From Chara braunii (lineage: Eukaryota; Streptophyta; Charophyceae; Charales; Characeae), in the NCBI GenBank assembly GCA_003427395.1, contig BFEA01000015.1, positions 5,022,670 through 5,046,538 on the forward strand: DNA of 23,869 nt, given 5' to 3'. Below, one piece after another: positions 1-10,752 of the stretch (position 1 is the stretch's first letter; every line of letters begins with the position of its first letter). The notes beneath the pieces are model-generated. The model saw only the letters and a program-made list of their open reading frames with translations, ran no database searches and had not been told where the DNA came from. Position numbers and translations under genes: made by a program.

Positions 1-21
1 AAAAAAAAAAAAAAAAAAAAA
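1..21. repeat. Poly-A tract at left edge
   Basis: Twenty-one consecutive A residues open the window. Together with the 34 A at the right edge this suggests that the contig ends at homopolymers. It could also be the tail of a retroposed element lying to the left. Confidence 0.9.
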
Positions 22-380
22 TTAGTGAGTGCACGAGCATGTTTTCGACACCGCCATCTTTGGCGATTTTTCATTGTTTCTTGGCATAGCTAAATGCCAT
101 GAAAATTTAGAGATGTGTACTTCACATAATACAAAACCCACTAAAAAAGTTTCAAAAAATAATAAAATTGTTTAGACCCTGAACTAAAGTGAAAACAAAA
201 AGTAAAAAGTGAAAAAATACGTGGGCGAGCACGTTTTAACACCGCAAGCTTTGGAGATTTTTAATTCTTATTTGGCTGAGCGAAATGACTTGAAACTTTA
301 CAGGCATGTACCGCACGTCATAGAGAACTCACAAAAAAAATTCAGAAAAAAATAATTATCTTTAGGCCCTGAAATAATTT
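22..380. repeat. Two-unit tandem repeat, period ~192 bp
   Basis: A CGAGCA(T/C)GTTTT block followed by ACACCGC recurs near 34 and 226. Both units then share a TTTGG(C/A)GATTTTT segment, a CATGTAC-like block and a closing TTTAG(A/G)CCCTGAA block (about 172 and 361). Identity is moderate, so the duplication is not recent. No reading frame is conserved between units. This may be the edge of a satellite array continuing to the left. Confidence 0.7.
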
Positions 381-392
381 TTGGCGGGGACC

Positions 393-457
393 CCCGTACG
401 GGACCCCGAACGCCCGTACATACGGAGGTCTGGCCGGGGACCTCCGTGCGTACGGGC
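393..457. repeat. GC-rich foldback with CCCGTACGGG palindrome
   Basis: A perfect 10-bp palindrome, CCCGTACGGG, lies at 393-402. It is followed by an inverted repeat with arms 412-430 and 439-457 around an 8-nt loop, 17 of 19 positions paired. The segment is much more GC-rich than its flanks, which are AT-rich with an (AAT)n run at about 469-486. The same 10-bp palindrome recurs at 15747-15756. It may be the end of a foldback element or a regulatory hairpin; no function can be assigned. Confidence 0.75.
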
Positions 458-459
458 TG

Positions 460-1080
460 GTGACCCTGATAATAATAATAATAATATCATAACAATGTCA
501 TAAAATTTAAGTAAGAGGCAAAAAAACATGTACATCATCCATGGTAATCAAATTTCCTCTCACCAAACGACTTCTCTCCTCCTTATATCCTCTTCTTTTT
601 CTTCCCCTTTCTCCGATTCTTCCTCCTCCCAATCACTATCCGCTTCACCCTTTGGCTTTTGCTACTTCCATATCCTTTTTGCCTTTGTCCCTTACATTAC
701 CTCTTCCCTTCTTAGTGCATCTCCTCCCTTCTATTTTTACCTTATTGTCCCTACGGTCCCAATTCCATTGACCAGATAAGTCTTCCTTCCATTGCTAATG
801 CCATATGTCAATAAAATAATAACCATGGTATTAATAATAATATTAATAATTAATTATAAATATGAATATATATATATATATATATGTTTTTCGAGGCTGA
901 GGGTAATTGAGTTAGTGGCTTATTCCCACTTGATTAGTCATGCCATTGGTATTTCGGAAGTCTTAGTTTGGACTCTTGTTTGACTTTTGTCATCATGATA
1001 TAAGTGTGTGTGTGTCATGTGGGAGTGTTGTCTATAAGTATTGTTGTTACTTGATGTAGTTGTAGAAAAAACAATGTCAC
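460..1080. other. No gene seen; simple repeats
   Basis: Contains a short (AAT)n run at 469-486, a pyrimidine-rich stretch at about 550-770 and (TA)n at 867-885. Short open frames in the pyrimidine-rich part have low-complexity Ser/Pro/Leu content and show no family features. I see no RNA gene. Confidence 0.6.
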
Positions 1081-1177
1081 CTTCCTTCAACCTTCATGGT
1101 TTTCTTTCCCTTTCTTCTCCTTTCTTCTCCTCCCGACCTTCTTCCCCTTTCTTTTATATCAACCTTCTTTACTTTTA

Positions 1178-1307
1178 TTCTCCATTAGTTTTTTTCACTT
1201 TACTTCTCCATTAGTCTTTTTCATTTTTCTTCTCCATTAGTCTTCTTCACTTTTCTTCTCCATTAGTCTTCTCCACTTTTCTTCACCATCAGTCCTTTCT
1301 CCACTTT
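1178..1307. repeat. 26-bp pyrimidine minisatellite, ~5 units
   Basis: TTCTCCATTAG recurs at 1178, 1204, 1230 and 1256, with a variant TTCACCATCAG at 1282, an exact 26-bp spacing each time. The units differ by a few substitutions. The array sits in a longer C/T-rich stretch (about 1080-1350) that has no coding signal. Confidence 0.85.
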
Positions 1308-1381
1308 CTCTGGCATTCTCCTCCTACTCCTTCCTCCCTTTGCCCTTGGTATCACGTTGCAACACATCTTCAAGTTATTGT

Positions 1382-1416
1382 GGTCAGTCTCAACTTTTGC
1401 CATGGGCAAACTGACC
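1382..1416. repeat. Imperfect inverted repeat
   Basis: GGTCAGT at 1382-1388 and TTGCC at 1397-1401 together mirror GGCAAACTGACC at 1405-1416. An 8-nt insertion separates the two halves of the left arm. It would form a bulged hairpin. No flanking target duplication is evident. Confidence 0.5.
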
Positions 1417-1419
1417 CTA

Positions 1420-2760
1420 ACTAACATTCTGACTGTGTATCAATCAACAACGAGTGATCTTAACGATATACTAGCCTAATGTGTGTCTTGAACCAGAATT
1501 GAGTGTATTTGCCCATAAATACATATAAGCACAGAAGCAGTGAAACACTTAGTTAGATATAATTACAGTGAAAATGAATAAAGACCATAGATGGGTTAGG
1601 AAACATCGGTCATGACATGCAGCAGGCATGTAGCGGACCTCTGGTTGGCTTCTGAGACTAGCCCCTTGGCCTCTTCTCACAAGGCATGTCATAACTTTGT
1701 CGGAAAGTTGCAATTTGCTTGCTTCATCAGTGCTCTGCAAGAGAATCGTCCTTATACCCAAGTTCGATGAACGATTCGTACATCATATTTGATGGCGAAC
1801 CACTTACAGTACTTAAGGTCACTGAGGTATCAACAAACTACAACAGGTATGCCCACAATCAGACCTCTTCCTGCAAGTAAGATTTTTAATTTTTATTATC
1901 CAGTTTTATTCGCCCCCCCCCCCCCCCCCCCTCTTCTATCTCTTTCGTCCCCTAAGTCAAGAGAATGGTAAGTGCGTGCAAATATATCATGAATAAAAGG
2001 ACGGGAAATAATTAAGTTAATTAAAATAAAACAAAAACTTATGTAAATCATTATCTTCCGGTGTAATGCAACCTTGAGGAGATGCAGTGATCGTGTGGGA
2101 GGAGGAGCAATATTGCCATGCAGTCAAGTCTCATTTCCATTTACCAATTATCCCCCTCATTATCTGCATCCAGTGAGCTGTAGCTAGAGGAGAGGAAAAA
2201 AAATTCAGACGTGAGGCTGTAACAACTTATTTTCATAGGAGTTTCACAGACTCACTTTTGATGCACCGGGTTGTAATTTCTCAGCCAGGTGCATGCACTC
2301 TGTTGCACTGTACTAGGTCATGTGATAACAATAAATAAAAATTAAAATAACATAAAAAATCAATAAATATGTGTCACCTTCTGACCCGAAAATTGTCACA
2401 CCCATGCTGGATGCGTTAAGTCGGAATATACTTCACGTACTCGTATTTGATCTGACGACCGACCTAATGTGAATTCTTACTCAACTCTTTTACTTTGTTT
2501 CACTGATCAAAGGTAAGGCAAGTGAGTGCAAAAAGGAGGCAAAAAAAATAAATAAATAAAAATAAATAAGTAGGTAAATTAATAAGCAAAATAAATGCAT
2601 ATTTGTTGTTTTCTGGTTCAGATACAAAAATTATTATTGGCGGGTTCCAGGGCTATATTGCTAGTGAGATTTAAAAAGAGCTAAAATAATTAGTAAAAGA
2701 AAAAAAAATAAAAAAAATTACCTTTCTGATTGAAGTAGTCAATTGATAAATAACAGAAAA
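1420..2760. other. No gene seen; 19-C homopolymer
   Basis: The stretch holds a run of 19 C at 1913-1931, several short A-rich runs and otherwise mixed sequence. Short frames on both strands lack recognisable motifs. I see no RNA gene, no long direct repeat and no transposon ends. Confidence 0.5.
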
Positions 2761-3507
2761 TATTGACTTCCGAGTACACGCCAAAAGGACTCTTCGAAAT
2801 GAACTCTCCAAACGTAAATATCTTCGGAGTCTCTGCTTGCAAGGTGAGTTTGAATAGGTGAGTTCTTCCCTTTCCTTTTTTTTTTTTTTTTCATTTTCTT
2901 ATCCTTCTTCCTTCCTCTTTTCCTTTTGCGTTTACCTCATACTGCAACTCGCTTCCTCCTTTCGAAATCTTCCTTGTCACTCTTATCATTTCGAATGTAT
3001 GTCAGCTAAACTTCTGAGCGGATATAACTAAAAATGCAGAGAGCGTTGTGTTAGGAAAAAAAGTAGTCGTTGGTTTTTCTCACGTTCATCTTATTTTTTT
3101 CTTCATCCTCCACCATCTCCTTTACCACAGCTTACACTCGTGCTCACGTTCTCTTGTATATTTGCTTGCACTAGCTTATGCTCCGTTCATTTGCCTGATT
3201 GTCTTTGCCCACTCTTTTTCTCACTAACTCTTATTCTCACTAGCGCACACATTCATGCCACTTTCCGCTTGCTCATTCGTTTGTTATCGCATCTTTCGTT
3301 TGCTTGCAACCGTGCCTGACCAGTGACTCATTTTGTTTTTCTTCTCGTTAGTTTTGCTTCTCGTTAGTTTTCTCCTCTTCTTCCTCTAGTCTCTGTCTCT
3401 CTCTCACTCGTTCGTTTGCAGCCTATTGGTAATGTTTTGCGAATCTCGTTATCTGTCATGCTGCTAACTTTATTTTGCGCCTCTCATTTTTTTCTTTTGT
3501 ATGCAGG
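2761..3507 (+). other. Pyrimidine-rich stretch upstream of the gag remnant
   Basis: Sequence upstream of the gag-like remnant is C/T-rich, with a 17-T run at 2876-2892 and repeated GCTTGC/GCTCA(C/T)T words between about 3120 and 3430. It ends in TTTTGTATGCAG at about 3496-3507, which resembles a 3' splice site directly before the purine-rich gag-like sequence. An untranslated leader or intron of the retroelement is the simplest reading. No matching LTR was identified upstream. Confidence 0.4.
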
Positions 3508-3510
3508 CAA

Positions 3511-5583
3511 AACTCTGAAGACAGAGACGATCATGACTTAGAAGGGGAAGATGACAAGGACCTCGAGATCAACTCCAAAGGGGAGAGGACAAAATAGGTA
3601 TCTGCATGTCGCAAGGATGTAGACAGAATAAAAGACAATTTGAGGATATTCCTGAGAGAATTTAATGAGTATGCATTCGAGAGAGATTGAGATGACCAAA
3701 TGAGGTTATCTAAAGCGATTGGAGAAGGGGAATGCAAAAGAAGGTGGAATAACGATTGAGTTTTTCGGATGAAAGAGTTTTAGACCAAGGATGTGGACAA
3801 CTTTTGGGAGACTTCTAATAGATAACATTGAGAACAATGTCATCTTTGATGACACAAACTTGGAAGATTTCATTAAAAGTATTCAACTTTGTGTTGACAA
3901 AAAGAAGTGGATGGACGAAGGGAAAAAAAAAAGGTTGTTGGAAAAAATGACAGTTGAAGAGTTTGACAAGGTCAAAGGGATAAAAAAAAAGTATATATAA
4001 AACATTCGGAGAGCATACCATTGAAGTTGCAGCATCAGGTGAGAAATAATAAACTCCAAATCAAAGGATAAGGGAGGAGGTAGTATAACCAAAGAAAAAC
4101 GGGGTCAACATTTGATTGATGACAATTATGTGTTTTTGAAGAGAGTACTTTGCAGAACCAAGAACCTCCTTAGAGAGATGAGCAAGTCCTCCTGCAATTC
4201 TATCAGGAAATCAGAAAATGAGAATGGGAAGGAGGTAATATCTTAGACCAAGAGAGATCCGCCTAAAGAAGAAGAGGAAGAAAGGTGTCTTGATTCATAA
4301 GGAGAAGTGTAATCTGAAAGAAGGAAGAGGAGACATTGAGAAAAAAAAAGTCAAAGTGGGTGATGAAAAAGTGTCAGAATTTGATTAACGATCCTTAGAA
4401 GATGCAAAGAAGAAGATGAGAATCATGAAGGAGGAGAGAAAAAAGATGAAAAAGGTAAACAAGGAATGGAGAAACATGGTAATCAAGTCATTAAAAGAAG
4501 ATCACTAATGTGCACAAGCTTAATTGAATGCAAGACTTTAAAGAATTGTTCTCTCTGAAATGGTAATCGGATCAAAATTGGTCTCTGGTGTAGATCCAAT
4601 GGCACGAGCTTCAAGACAAATTGAGAGAGGAGACTGAAATTCTTACTCAAGGGTTTGTGGATTATATATCTTAACTTCTAGAGACATTCATGCATTAAGG
4701 AGAAAAAGAAAAGGCAAGAGATGAGCAGACAAAAAAATTGGAGAAGGAGATGAATGACTCGAAGACTTAAGTACAGGGCATGAGAGAGGAACAAAATGAA
4801 TTAAAACTCCAGATAGTAGCCTTGAACACAACTTGGAGTCACAAAGGTAAAAAAATGGATAAAAGAGGTGATTGCAAGGGAAAAGTTAGAGAGCAAAGTG
4901 GAATAACTGTGTGATAATGTAGGTGAATTGGGAGAAGAGATTGAGACATAGATAACTACCATAGAAGAAGTGGAGGACAAATGTAAAAGGAGGTGGAGTG
5001 AGATATAGACAAGGATGATAAAGGATATGAAGGAATTCAAAAAAGGTTTTCAATCGATAGAAAATGAAAGGATGAAATCCACGAAAGTGATACACTGAAA
5101 GGAGAAATATGGTTTTGAAATTATAATTGTTACAGATACCCTTCCTGATCAATGACTGACAAATGTTGAATACTTAAGGCAAAATGAGTTAGAGATGAAT
5201 GAAGTACAAAAAATAATAGAAAGAATAAACAAAGAAACAATTGAAATATTTGCACAATGCACCTCTAAACCATTGAGTTATTGGCTTCAAAGGTGGATAA
5301 CAGGAAAAGAATTTATTCAGAGATAGGAGTACCTTCTCTTGGGGATAAAGGGATTCAGTTAAAGATATTATCACCACATCTTTCAGTTTTGGCGAAAAAA
5401 ACAAAAGAGAAAAAAAAGAAGTGTCGGTATTGCATGAAGAGAGTGCATTTGAGAGAAATTTGTTATGGATACAAAAATGACAAAGAAAAGGGGATACTCG
5501 GGACATATGAAAACAAGAAACTCATCGATAGGATGAAAAACATTATTAGAAAGGCCAAAGAGGGATTCATATTCCAGTTGTAG
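3511..5583 (+). pseudogene. Decayed gag-like gene with CCHC zinc knuckle
   Basis: This purine-rich plus-strand stretch encodes, across several frames, a Lys/Glu-rich and apparently coiled-coil protein that ends in a perfect CX2CX4HX4C zinc knuckle (5422-5463; Cys at 5422, 5431 and 5461, His at 5446). Such knuckles bind nucleic acid in Gag proteins of retroelements. An acidic N-terminal segment starts near 3511. The longest clean pieces are 69 codons (3791-4000) and 100 codons (5281-5583). A frame change near 5270 separates a helical segment (about 5166-5270) from the knuckle frame. Many in-frame stops are TAG or TGA where CAG or CGA would keep the frame. No protease or RT follows, so the element is truncated. 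Gag identity rests on the knuckle, charge pattern and decay; it could instead be a host zinc-knuckle protein pseudogene. Confidence 0.6.
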
Positions 5584-6182
5584 AAGCAATGAAAACTTAC
5601 TCTGAAAGACGATGATAAAAATTAAGGTTAGTTGATAGATAACATTGTGATCTTTCCATGAGTCCTACGATAGAGCCCTCATCATTTTTATTTCCTAAAC
5701 AAGGCATTGTATTTCAGTCATTCAGTATGGTGTAAGACGTGTGGTGTATTTTTCATTTACATTTCTTTTGATACAGTATTATGCTTTGATAGGTAATATG
5801 TATAGGGAGCATCATGGAATGTGTATCTGATTATTTTTACTTATCAAATAAACTCATCGATATGATGAGAAACATTGTTAGAAAGGCCAAGAGGGATTCA
5901 TATTCCACTTGTAGAAGCAACGAAAACTTACTCTGAAGGACAATGAGAAAAATTAAGGTCAGTTGATAGATAACATTGTGATCTTTCCATGAGTCNTACG
6001 ATAGAGCCCTCANCNTTTTNATTTCCTAAANAAGGNATTGTATTTCANTCATTCAGTATGGTGTAAGACGTGTGGTGTATTTTTCATTTACATTTCTTTT
6101 GATACAGTATTATGCTTTGATAGGTAATATGTATAGGGAGCATCATAAAATGTGTATCTGATCATTTTTACTTATCAGATTT
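5521..6182. repeat. 332-bp tandem duplication with seven N bases
   Basis: Unit 1 (5521-5852) starts at CTCATCGATA within the gag 3' end and runs into the 3' untranslated sequence. Unit 2 (5853 to about 6182) repeats it with a few substitutions, an offset of 332 bp. Unit 2 holds isolated N bases at 5996, 6013, 6015, 6020, 6031, 6036 and 6048, at sites where unit 1 has ordinary bases. The units differ by point changes and one small deletion in the coding part, so this is either a genuine older duplication or an assembly join of two similar copies. Confidence 0.9.
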
Positions 6183-6189
6183 TATAATT

Positions 6190-6786
6190 TTTCTTTTATG
6201 TTGCCTTATATTTTCGTGTATGACTCGGTACTTGTACTTCAGTAGTTATCGATATATGACAGATATACGATTCCGTTTTGCCATGAAATTTCAAATTTTA
6301 TATTTTGAGAGATGGGTCACGGTTGTGGGTTTTTTACTTTATATTAGCTCAGTAATTTACGCTAAGTTATATTTATATGAGGTTTATCCATGTAAACACT
6401 AACACTTTCGGACTTTGGTCAAATTGTTTGATTTGATTGATGCTCATGAATAATGTTTGGGATATTAAATCATCTATCAAATCTTGAAGTAGGATTCTCA
6501 GGAAAAAACGCCTAAGAGTTCAAGAAAGATAGAACTAAATTGTGACATGTAATGTCTCAAGTTTTTTAAATTGTAAGTCAAATCTTTTATTTCTATGTAT
6601 TAGTTTATTAAAAAAAAAAAAAACATAAGAAAATGTATGAAGTTCTATTTTTGTTTTGACGTTTGGAAAACCCTACAAGTTAGGAAAAAATATGTTCTAA
6701 ATTGAATAAATATTTTTTATGTCTTTTAACAAAGTAAGGAGTCAAACAATTATTTTTTTTAACTCTCATTAATATTTTATATAATT
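6190..6786. other. AT-rich stretch, no gene seen
   Basis: The sequence is strongly AT-rich, with a 14-A run at about 6610-6623 and several T-runs. A 60-codon frame at 6220-6402 is hydrophobic and aromatic, as expected from AT-rich DNA, and has no family signature. No repeat ends were found. Confidence 0.5.
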
Positions 6787-7173
6787 TTGTTGTTGAAAAC
6801 AATATCCGAGATGTGTGTGTGTCTAAGTTGTGATCGAGACTTGGGAAACACGATCCCTAAGGCGCAACCCGACGATGCCCCTTCTTCAACCACTAAGTGG
6901 CAACCTGATGATCAATGGAAAACCATTTTTTTTTCAGTCTTTATATTCGGTATATATACATTCAGAGTAATAATCGTTCATCCACTAAGTATCAACCTGA
7001 CGAGGGGAGATAAAATTTTGTCAATGATTCATGAAATTACCTTGGCGTACATTTTGAAACGAATATCGAGAAGGAGTCTTCTTGATGAAGGGCTGCTGAC
7101 CAAGTACAACCAGGCAATGGGCCTTCCAATTATGGCCCAGAATTATGGCCCCCAGCGTGGGGTCTTAGCGTGA
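6787..7173 (+). CDS. Unassigned 128-codon open frame
   Basis: This is one of the longest uninterrupted frames in the window. The predicted product has an N-terminal CLSCD segment, a Pro/Asp-rich stretch, one hydrophobic segment (about residues 45-65) and a C-terminal part lying inside the direct repeats at 7065-7320. I recognise no family. The internal words CCACTAAGT and CAACC(C/T)GA recur on the DNA level, suggesting repeat-derived sequence. No splice or promoter context supports expression. It is listed because of its length; a chance frame in a transposon remnant is at least as likely. Confidence 0.15.
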   Translation: MLLKTISEMCVCLSCDRDLGNTIPKAQPDDAPSSTTKWQPDDQWKTIFFSVFIFGIYTFRVIIVHPLSINLTRGDKILSMIHEITLAYILKRISRRSLLDEGLLTKYNQAMGLPIMAQNYGPQRGVLA

Positions 7174-7320
7174 CATTAATATCGAGAAGGAGTCTCCTTG
7201 ACACTAATAGGATGTAGCTACCAGCGTGGGCTGCTGACCAAGTACAGCCAGGCAGTGGGCCTTCCAATTATGGTCCAGAGCCGAGAATCGAGAAGGAGTC
7301 TCCTTGATGAAGGGATTAGT
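7065..7320. repeat. Interleaved short direct repeats
   Basis: ATCGAGAAGGAGTCT(T/C)CTTGA occurs three times, starting at 7065, 7181 and 7287. A ~52-bp block starting GGGCTGCTGACCAAGTACA occurs twice, at 7090-7141 and 7228-7280, with only a few changes. A third element, GTAGCTA(C/T)CAG, occurs near 7214 and 7325. The order of blocks differs between units, as after local duplication followed by rearrangement. Confidence 0.85.
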
Positions 7321-7329
7321 TAGGTAGCT

Positions 7330-8565
7330 ATCAGAGGGATCGAGAGTCGAGTCTTAAAAATTTGATAGAAGGATTCATCCATTATTGCATAGCCAGTAGA
7401 AAAACCGTCATTAATATAACAACACGGTGGACCGCAGTTCAGGCCTGATCAACCGACTGTGGTGAGTCAAAACCAAAATCGTCGATCCCCTCGCATTAGA
7501 CTTTGGGTGAGACTGTAAAATTGATTTAGGTTAAAACACGAATCCAAAGAGTGAAAATTTAACTGTTAATTCTTAGCTCATCGGACATCCAACGAGACCC
7601 TTACAAGTTTAAATTTGTGGGGAGAGACAACCATTGTTTTCCTTGAGGACTTTCACTAACGTCGTACTAAATCGGTATTCTCACTTGCAGTCATCTAGAG
7701 TATGTTTTTTGTATTATTGTTTGACTAAGTGGGGGACTCACGATAAAAGTCTGACAGTAAGGAATGCACCAAGGAAGGCAGTGAGGGTCTTTAACCACAC
7801 CTTCATCCAGGGGATTGGATTTTGGCAACTTGCCAAGTCATATGGTATTTATTTGCTTATAGATTTCCTAACGATGGGGACGTCACTTAATAAGGTATGA
7901 GAATACTACCAGACCAAATAGGATGTTTGACCATGCTTTTGTAGGTGACACAACTCCAACGCCAAAATATTATAACGAAGCTGGTCTGAACTGAAAATGA
8001 ATTGACCATCAACTTGGGATGGATTCCTCGATCGATAAGGCCAAGGGCATATGGGTAAGAAGACGTTGTTACATAGTCACGCTCGCTGTCGCGACACGCA
8101 TCGAAACCACTGAGGATTAGTAGTGGCATCCGACCATAATGGACGAATGGTTAGTCATAATAGAAGTAGTTAACGGACAAAGTGGTGACAAATATCCAGA
8201 TTGATTGAAACTCCAGCTATGTAACCGGATAGGATAATAAACTCTAAGTTTGCGGACAAATGAGCACATTGGATTGCAAAACTGACCGTTCACTTGGTGG
8301 TGAAGTCGAATCAGAGTAGGGAAATTAACGGGCAACAATAGGACTGGAATGCATGACACAATAGAGTTACGGCAGGAAAACTTGACCAGATTTTACTATA
8401 AAAAATAGGAAAAACACGCTCAAACCAACTAGCTGGACTGAGTTTGAACCTCTACTTATTGCTGGTCTACTCCTCTTGTACCCGAAATATGAGCTAGCCC
8501 AGTAGGTTCAGATGCAGATTAATAAGCGTCAAATCTAAGGAACGAATTCATCTTGCCTCTGGTGT
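7330..8565. other. No recognised gene or repeat
   Basis: Mixed-composition sequence with frames of up to 88 codons on both strands, none with recognisable motifs. I saw no tRNA-like B-box, no inverted termini and no long internal duplication. It could be strongly decayed retroelement sequence. Confidence 0.4.
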
Positions 8566-8573
8566 CGGTGTGA

Positions 8574-8591
8574 ATACCCTTACAAGGGTAT
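8574..8591. repeat. Terminal palindrome of long repeat, copy A
   Basis: ATACCCTT and AAGGGTAT flank a central AC, giving a perfect 8-bp inverted repeat. The same 18 bases occur at 19660-19677. Similarity between the two long repeat copies begins a few bases to the left of this palindrome, so it marks their left terminus. Confidence 0.85.
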
Positions 8592-8959
8592 CCGCCCTGG
8601 TTTTGGCAAGTGACATTAAATAAGTTGGTTTAAAGTATACCGCATGAGGCGCGATTGTATCTGTAATTTACGTTGACTGAACGATTGATTCGAGTACAGA
8701 GTCTGTGGATGCGCAGTCTTGATTTGCGCATAATTTTATTTGGTGTTGATTGAAAAACCGACGTGATTGCCGGCCCAACTTTTATTTCTGATTAAGTGAG
8801 GATTAAAAAGATTTTGTCTCCTGATCGGTGTGCTTACTTGTGACCTGTGCGTACGTGGGGAAAACGTCATCGACAACGAGGTGGCCTTGAAGTATTTTCT
8901 ATAGATCTGCGCATCTCGTAGTCCTGTTTATTTAGGTGACCGTTAATACTAGACTCAGC

Positions 8960-9030
8960 CTTAGGCCTAGCACTATTGGTTACATCGTCGGACTTTCATC
9001 AGAGAGGTTCACGGATCGAGACCAGCAAGC
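8960..9030 (+). repeat. tRNA-like module (SINE-type head), copy A
   Basis: An A-box-like TAGCACTATTGG at 8968-8979 is followed by a segment reading like an anticodon arm (CTTTCAT loop, Glu-TTC-like) and by a B-box-like GGATCGAGACC at 9013-9023. Spacing fits a tRNA-derived pol III promoter. The B-box carries two mismatches to GGTTCRANTCC and the stems are imperfect, so this is not a functional tRNA gene. The matching module in copy B is at 20516-20571. Confidence 0.5.
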
Positions 9031-9601
9031 GGAGGCGTTGGAGCATCGGAACAGCGCAAAGGTAACCAAGGGGTTGAGGGCTCGGAGAGGCTATCCCCCA
9101 TGGTTTTATAGGGAAGTTTTTTTCTCTTTCCTTCGCAGTGCATTTCTTCCTTGTAGTTTTTTTTATTATTATTATTATTTTAGTTTTGTTATTCCTTTCG
9201 GACCGGACGCGGCGTCGGAACCAAGGAGTTCAACGTGCATGCGGACGAGTGACTGAGCAGGTCCGGGAGACAGAAGAAAGTTGAATGGCGGGGACTTTTC
9301 GTGGCTGTGCCATTTGGACCCAGATGGTAATGGATTGTGCCTGGGTACGGCAGGCCAAGGTGCAACAGTAAAGGCTACAGGCAGGGGTGTCATAGCCAAC
9401 ACGGAGCTTGTCGCTTCAACCTTCAAGATTCTCGTTTGGGTAGTTCTTATTACCACCAACATCTTGTCAGGGCCCACTCTATAGACCTGCAGCACAGTCG
9501 TACCCTTGATTCCGAGATCGGTTATAAGGGGCCGGCATGTGGGTTTGTTCGGTGGGGGCTGCTCAACATTTCAGTAATACTAAGTTGACTTGTCTCACTG
9601 G

Positions 9602-9665
9602 GTCCTTCGGGACATCTGTTAAAATTGGAACGATGCAAAGGAGATTGGCGAAGCCACGGTGTGGG
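9602..9665 (+). pseudogene. U6 snRNA-like sequence, copy A
   Basis: The sequence reads GTCCTTCGGGACATC, then AAAATTGGAACGATGCA and GGAGATTGGC, closely following the 5' hairpin and the region up to and including the ACAGAGA area of U6 spliceosomal RNA as I know it. The ACAGAGA box is altered (GCAAAGG) and the similarity fades after about 50-60 nt. There is no TATA element at the expected upstream distance. It is a U6-derived remnant, not a functional gene. The related sequence in copy B is at 20997-21075. Confidence 0.7.
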
Positions 9666-9828
9666 CCGAGCATGCATAAATAAGTGACGTCGTCTGAACC
9701 TGGTTGTCATAAGGGGCTAGGAGAGCGCGGATCAATCGATAGTCGTTGCTTTCATAAATTCACCTCTAGGTGGTTCAACATTTGAGCGGCCTACCTGATT
9801 GTTAGCAGTAGAAGCAGCCGTTACGAGT

Positions 9829-9972
9829 CGTGCTTTAACTACGAGGAAGAGTGGAACTGTAAGTCATGCGCTAGCTACGACATAGAGCAAAGCTACGGGC
9901 ATGCGCTAACTACAAAGAGGTGCGAAGCTATAGACCACATGCCAACTATGAGGAAGTGTGAAAGTATAGGAG
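9829..9972. repeat. ~36-bp minisatellite, 4 degenerate units
   Basis: CATGCGCTA(A/G)CTAC-like words start units at 9829 (diverged), 9865, 9900 and 9938. Each continues into an A/G-rich part containing GAGC/GTGC and AAGCTA-like words. Spacing is 35-38 bp. It lies inside long repeat copy A and was not found in copy B. Confidence 0.65.
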
Positions 9973-10752
9973 AGCGCAATAGGATCGAAGGGGGAATAAC
10001 AGAAACAACAACGAGAGAAGATGAACCTGACGTGATTCCACACCGGATACGAGCAATGAAGCGAGTAGCAGAATGATAGGTCAGGCGTAGTCGAAGAAGT
10101 ATAACTGGCTCGATCCTCATCAGAATCGAGCAAAGGGAAGCGTTTCTGGGAGTTTGAGGATAGAGAGAAGTTGATGGAAGGGTTAGTTTTTGGACTATAT
10201 CATCCGGATAAGAATTAGTAAGAAAGACAGGTCCTTGAGGGTGACGAAGGAACTGCGCAGAAAGGGAGCGGACTTTGTGGAGGCTCAATCAATCCTTGAT
10301 GGGATCCAGAGGAGGGGGTATGGCCCCAAGGTTTTTTAGCGAGGCGAGGCGAATGACGACGGCGGAATTGAATATCAGTTGGTGGTTTTGCCCGTATGGG
10401 CGATGAGGACTGTGCACGAGAGGAAGGGAATAACCGAAATTGGCGATGTATATCGTTGTGTTCTAGTAGAAGATTCATACCTACCTTCTGTGAAAAGTTG
10501 AGTTGAAGATCGTCGGCGTCGCTCGTGATCTTCAAGTTCATTATTTTTTCCTCGCGATTGCAACCCCTACTATTACGAACTTCATACCAGTCGTGGGTTA
10601 TCCCTCTGATTCGACAGGGCTCATGGCCATCTTCCTGGCTATCCAGCTCCTAGGTATTGTTGCGTGTCTCGCTCGCGACTCTGTCCCCGCCTGTCGATTA
10701 CAGACCACTTCGGACGAATCCAGCAGAGCCAAGGATCAGGCACATACAGGCT

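Larger units (their letters stand above)
8566..10690 (+). mobile_element. Long dispersed repeat, copy A
   Basis: This region shares collinear blocks with 19651-22170 on the same strand. They are a terminal palindrome with ATCCGCCCTG (8574-8601 against 19660-19687), a CACTATTGGTTA module (8971-8982 against 20519-20530), an AGGGGTTGA(G/A)GGC block (about 9070 and 20611), a T-rich block containing TTTTAGTTTTGT (about 9178 and 20772), a U6-like block (9602 against 20997), and an ATGTATAT...TTCTAGT block (10446-10467 against 21953-21974). Between blocks the copies differ greatly in length. I see no long conserved frame. The superfamily is unknown: non-LTR element, composite SINE or part of an LTR are all possible. 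The right end is approximate. Confidence 0.55.

Noticed and set aside
528-779. 83-codon Ser/Pro-rich frame
   Set aside because: Low-complexity translation of a C/T-rich stretch, with an overlapping frame of equal quality.
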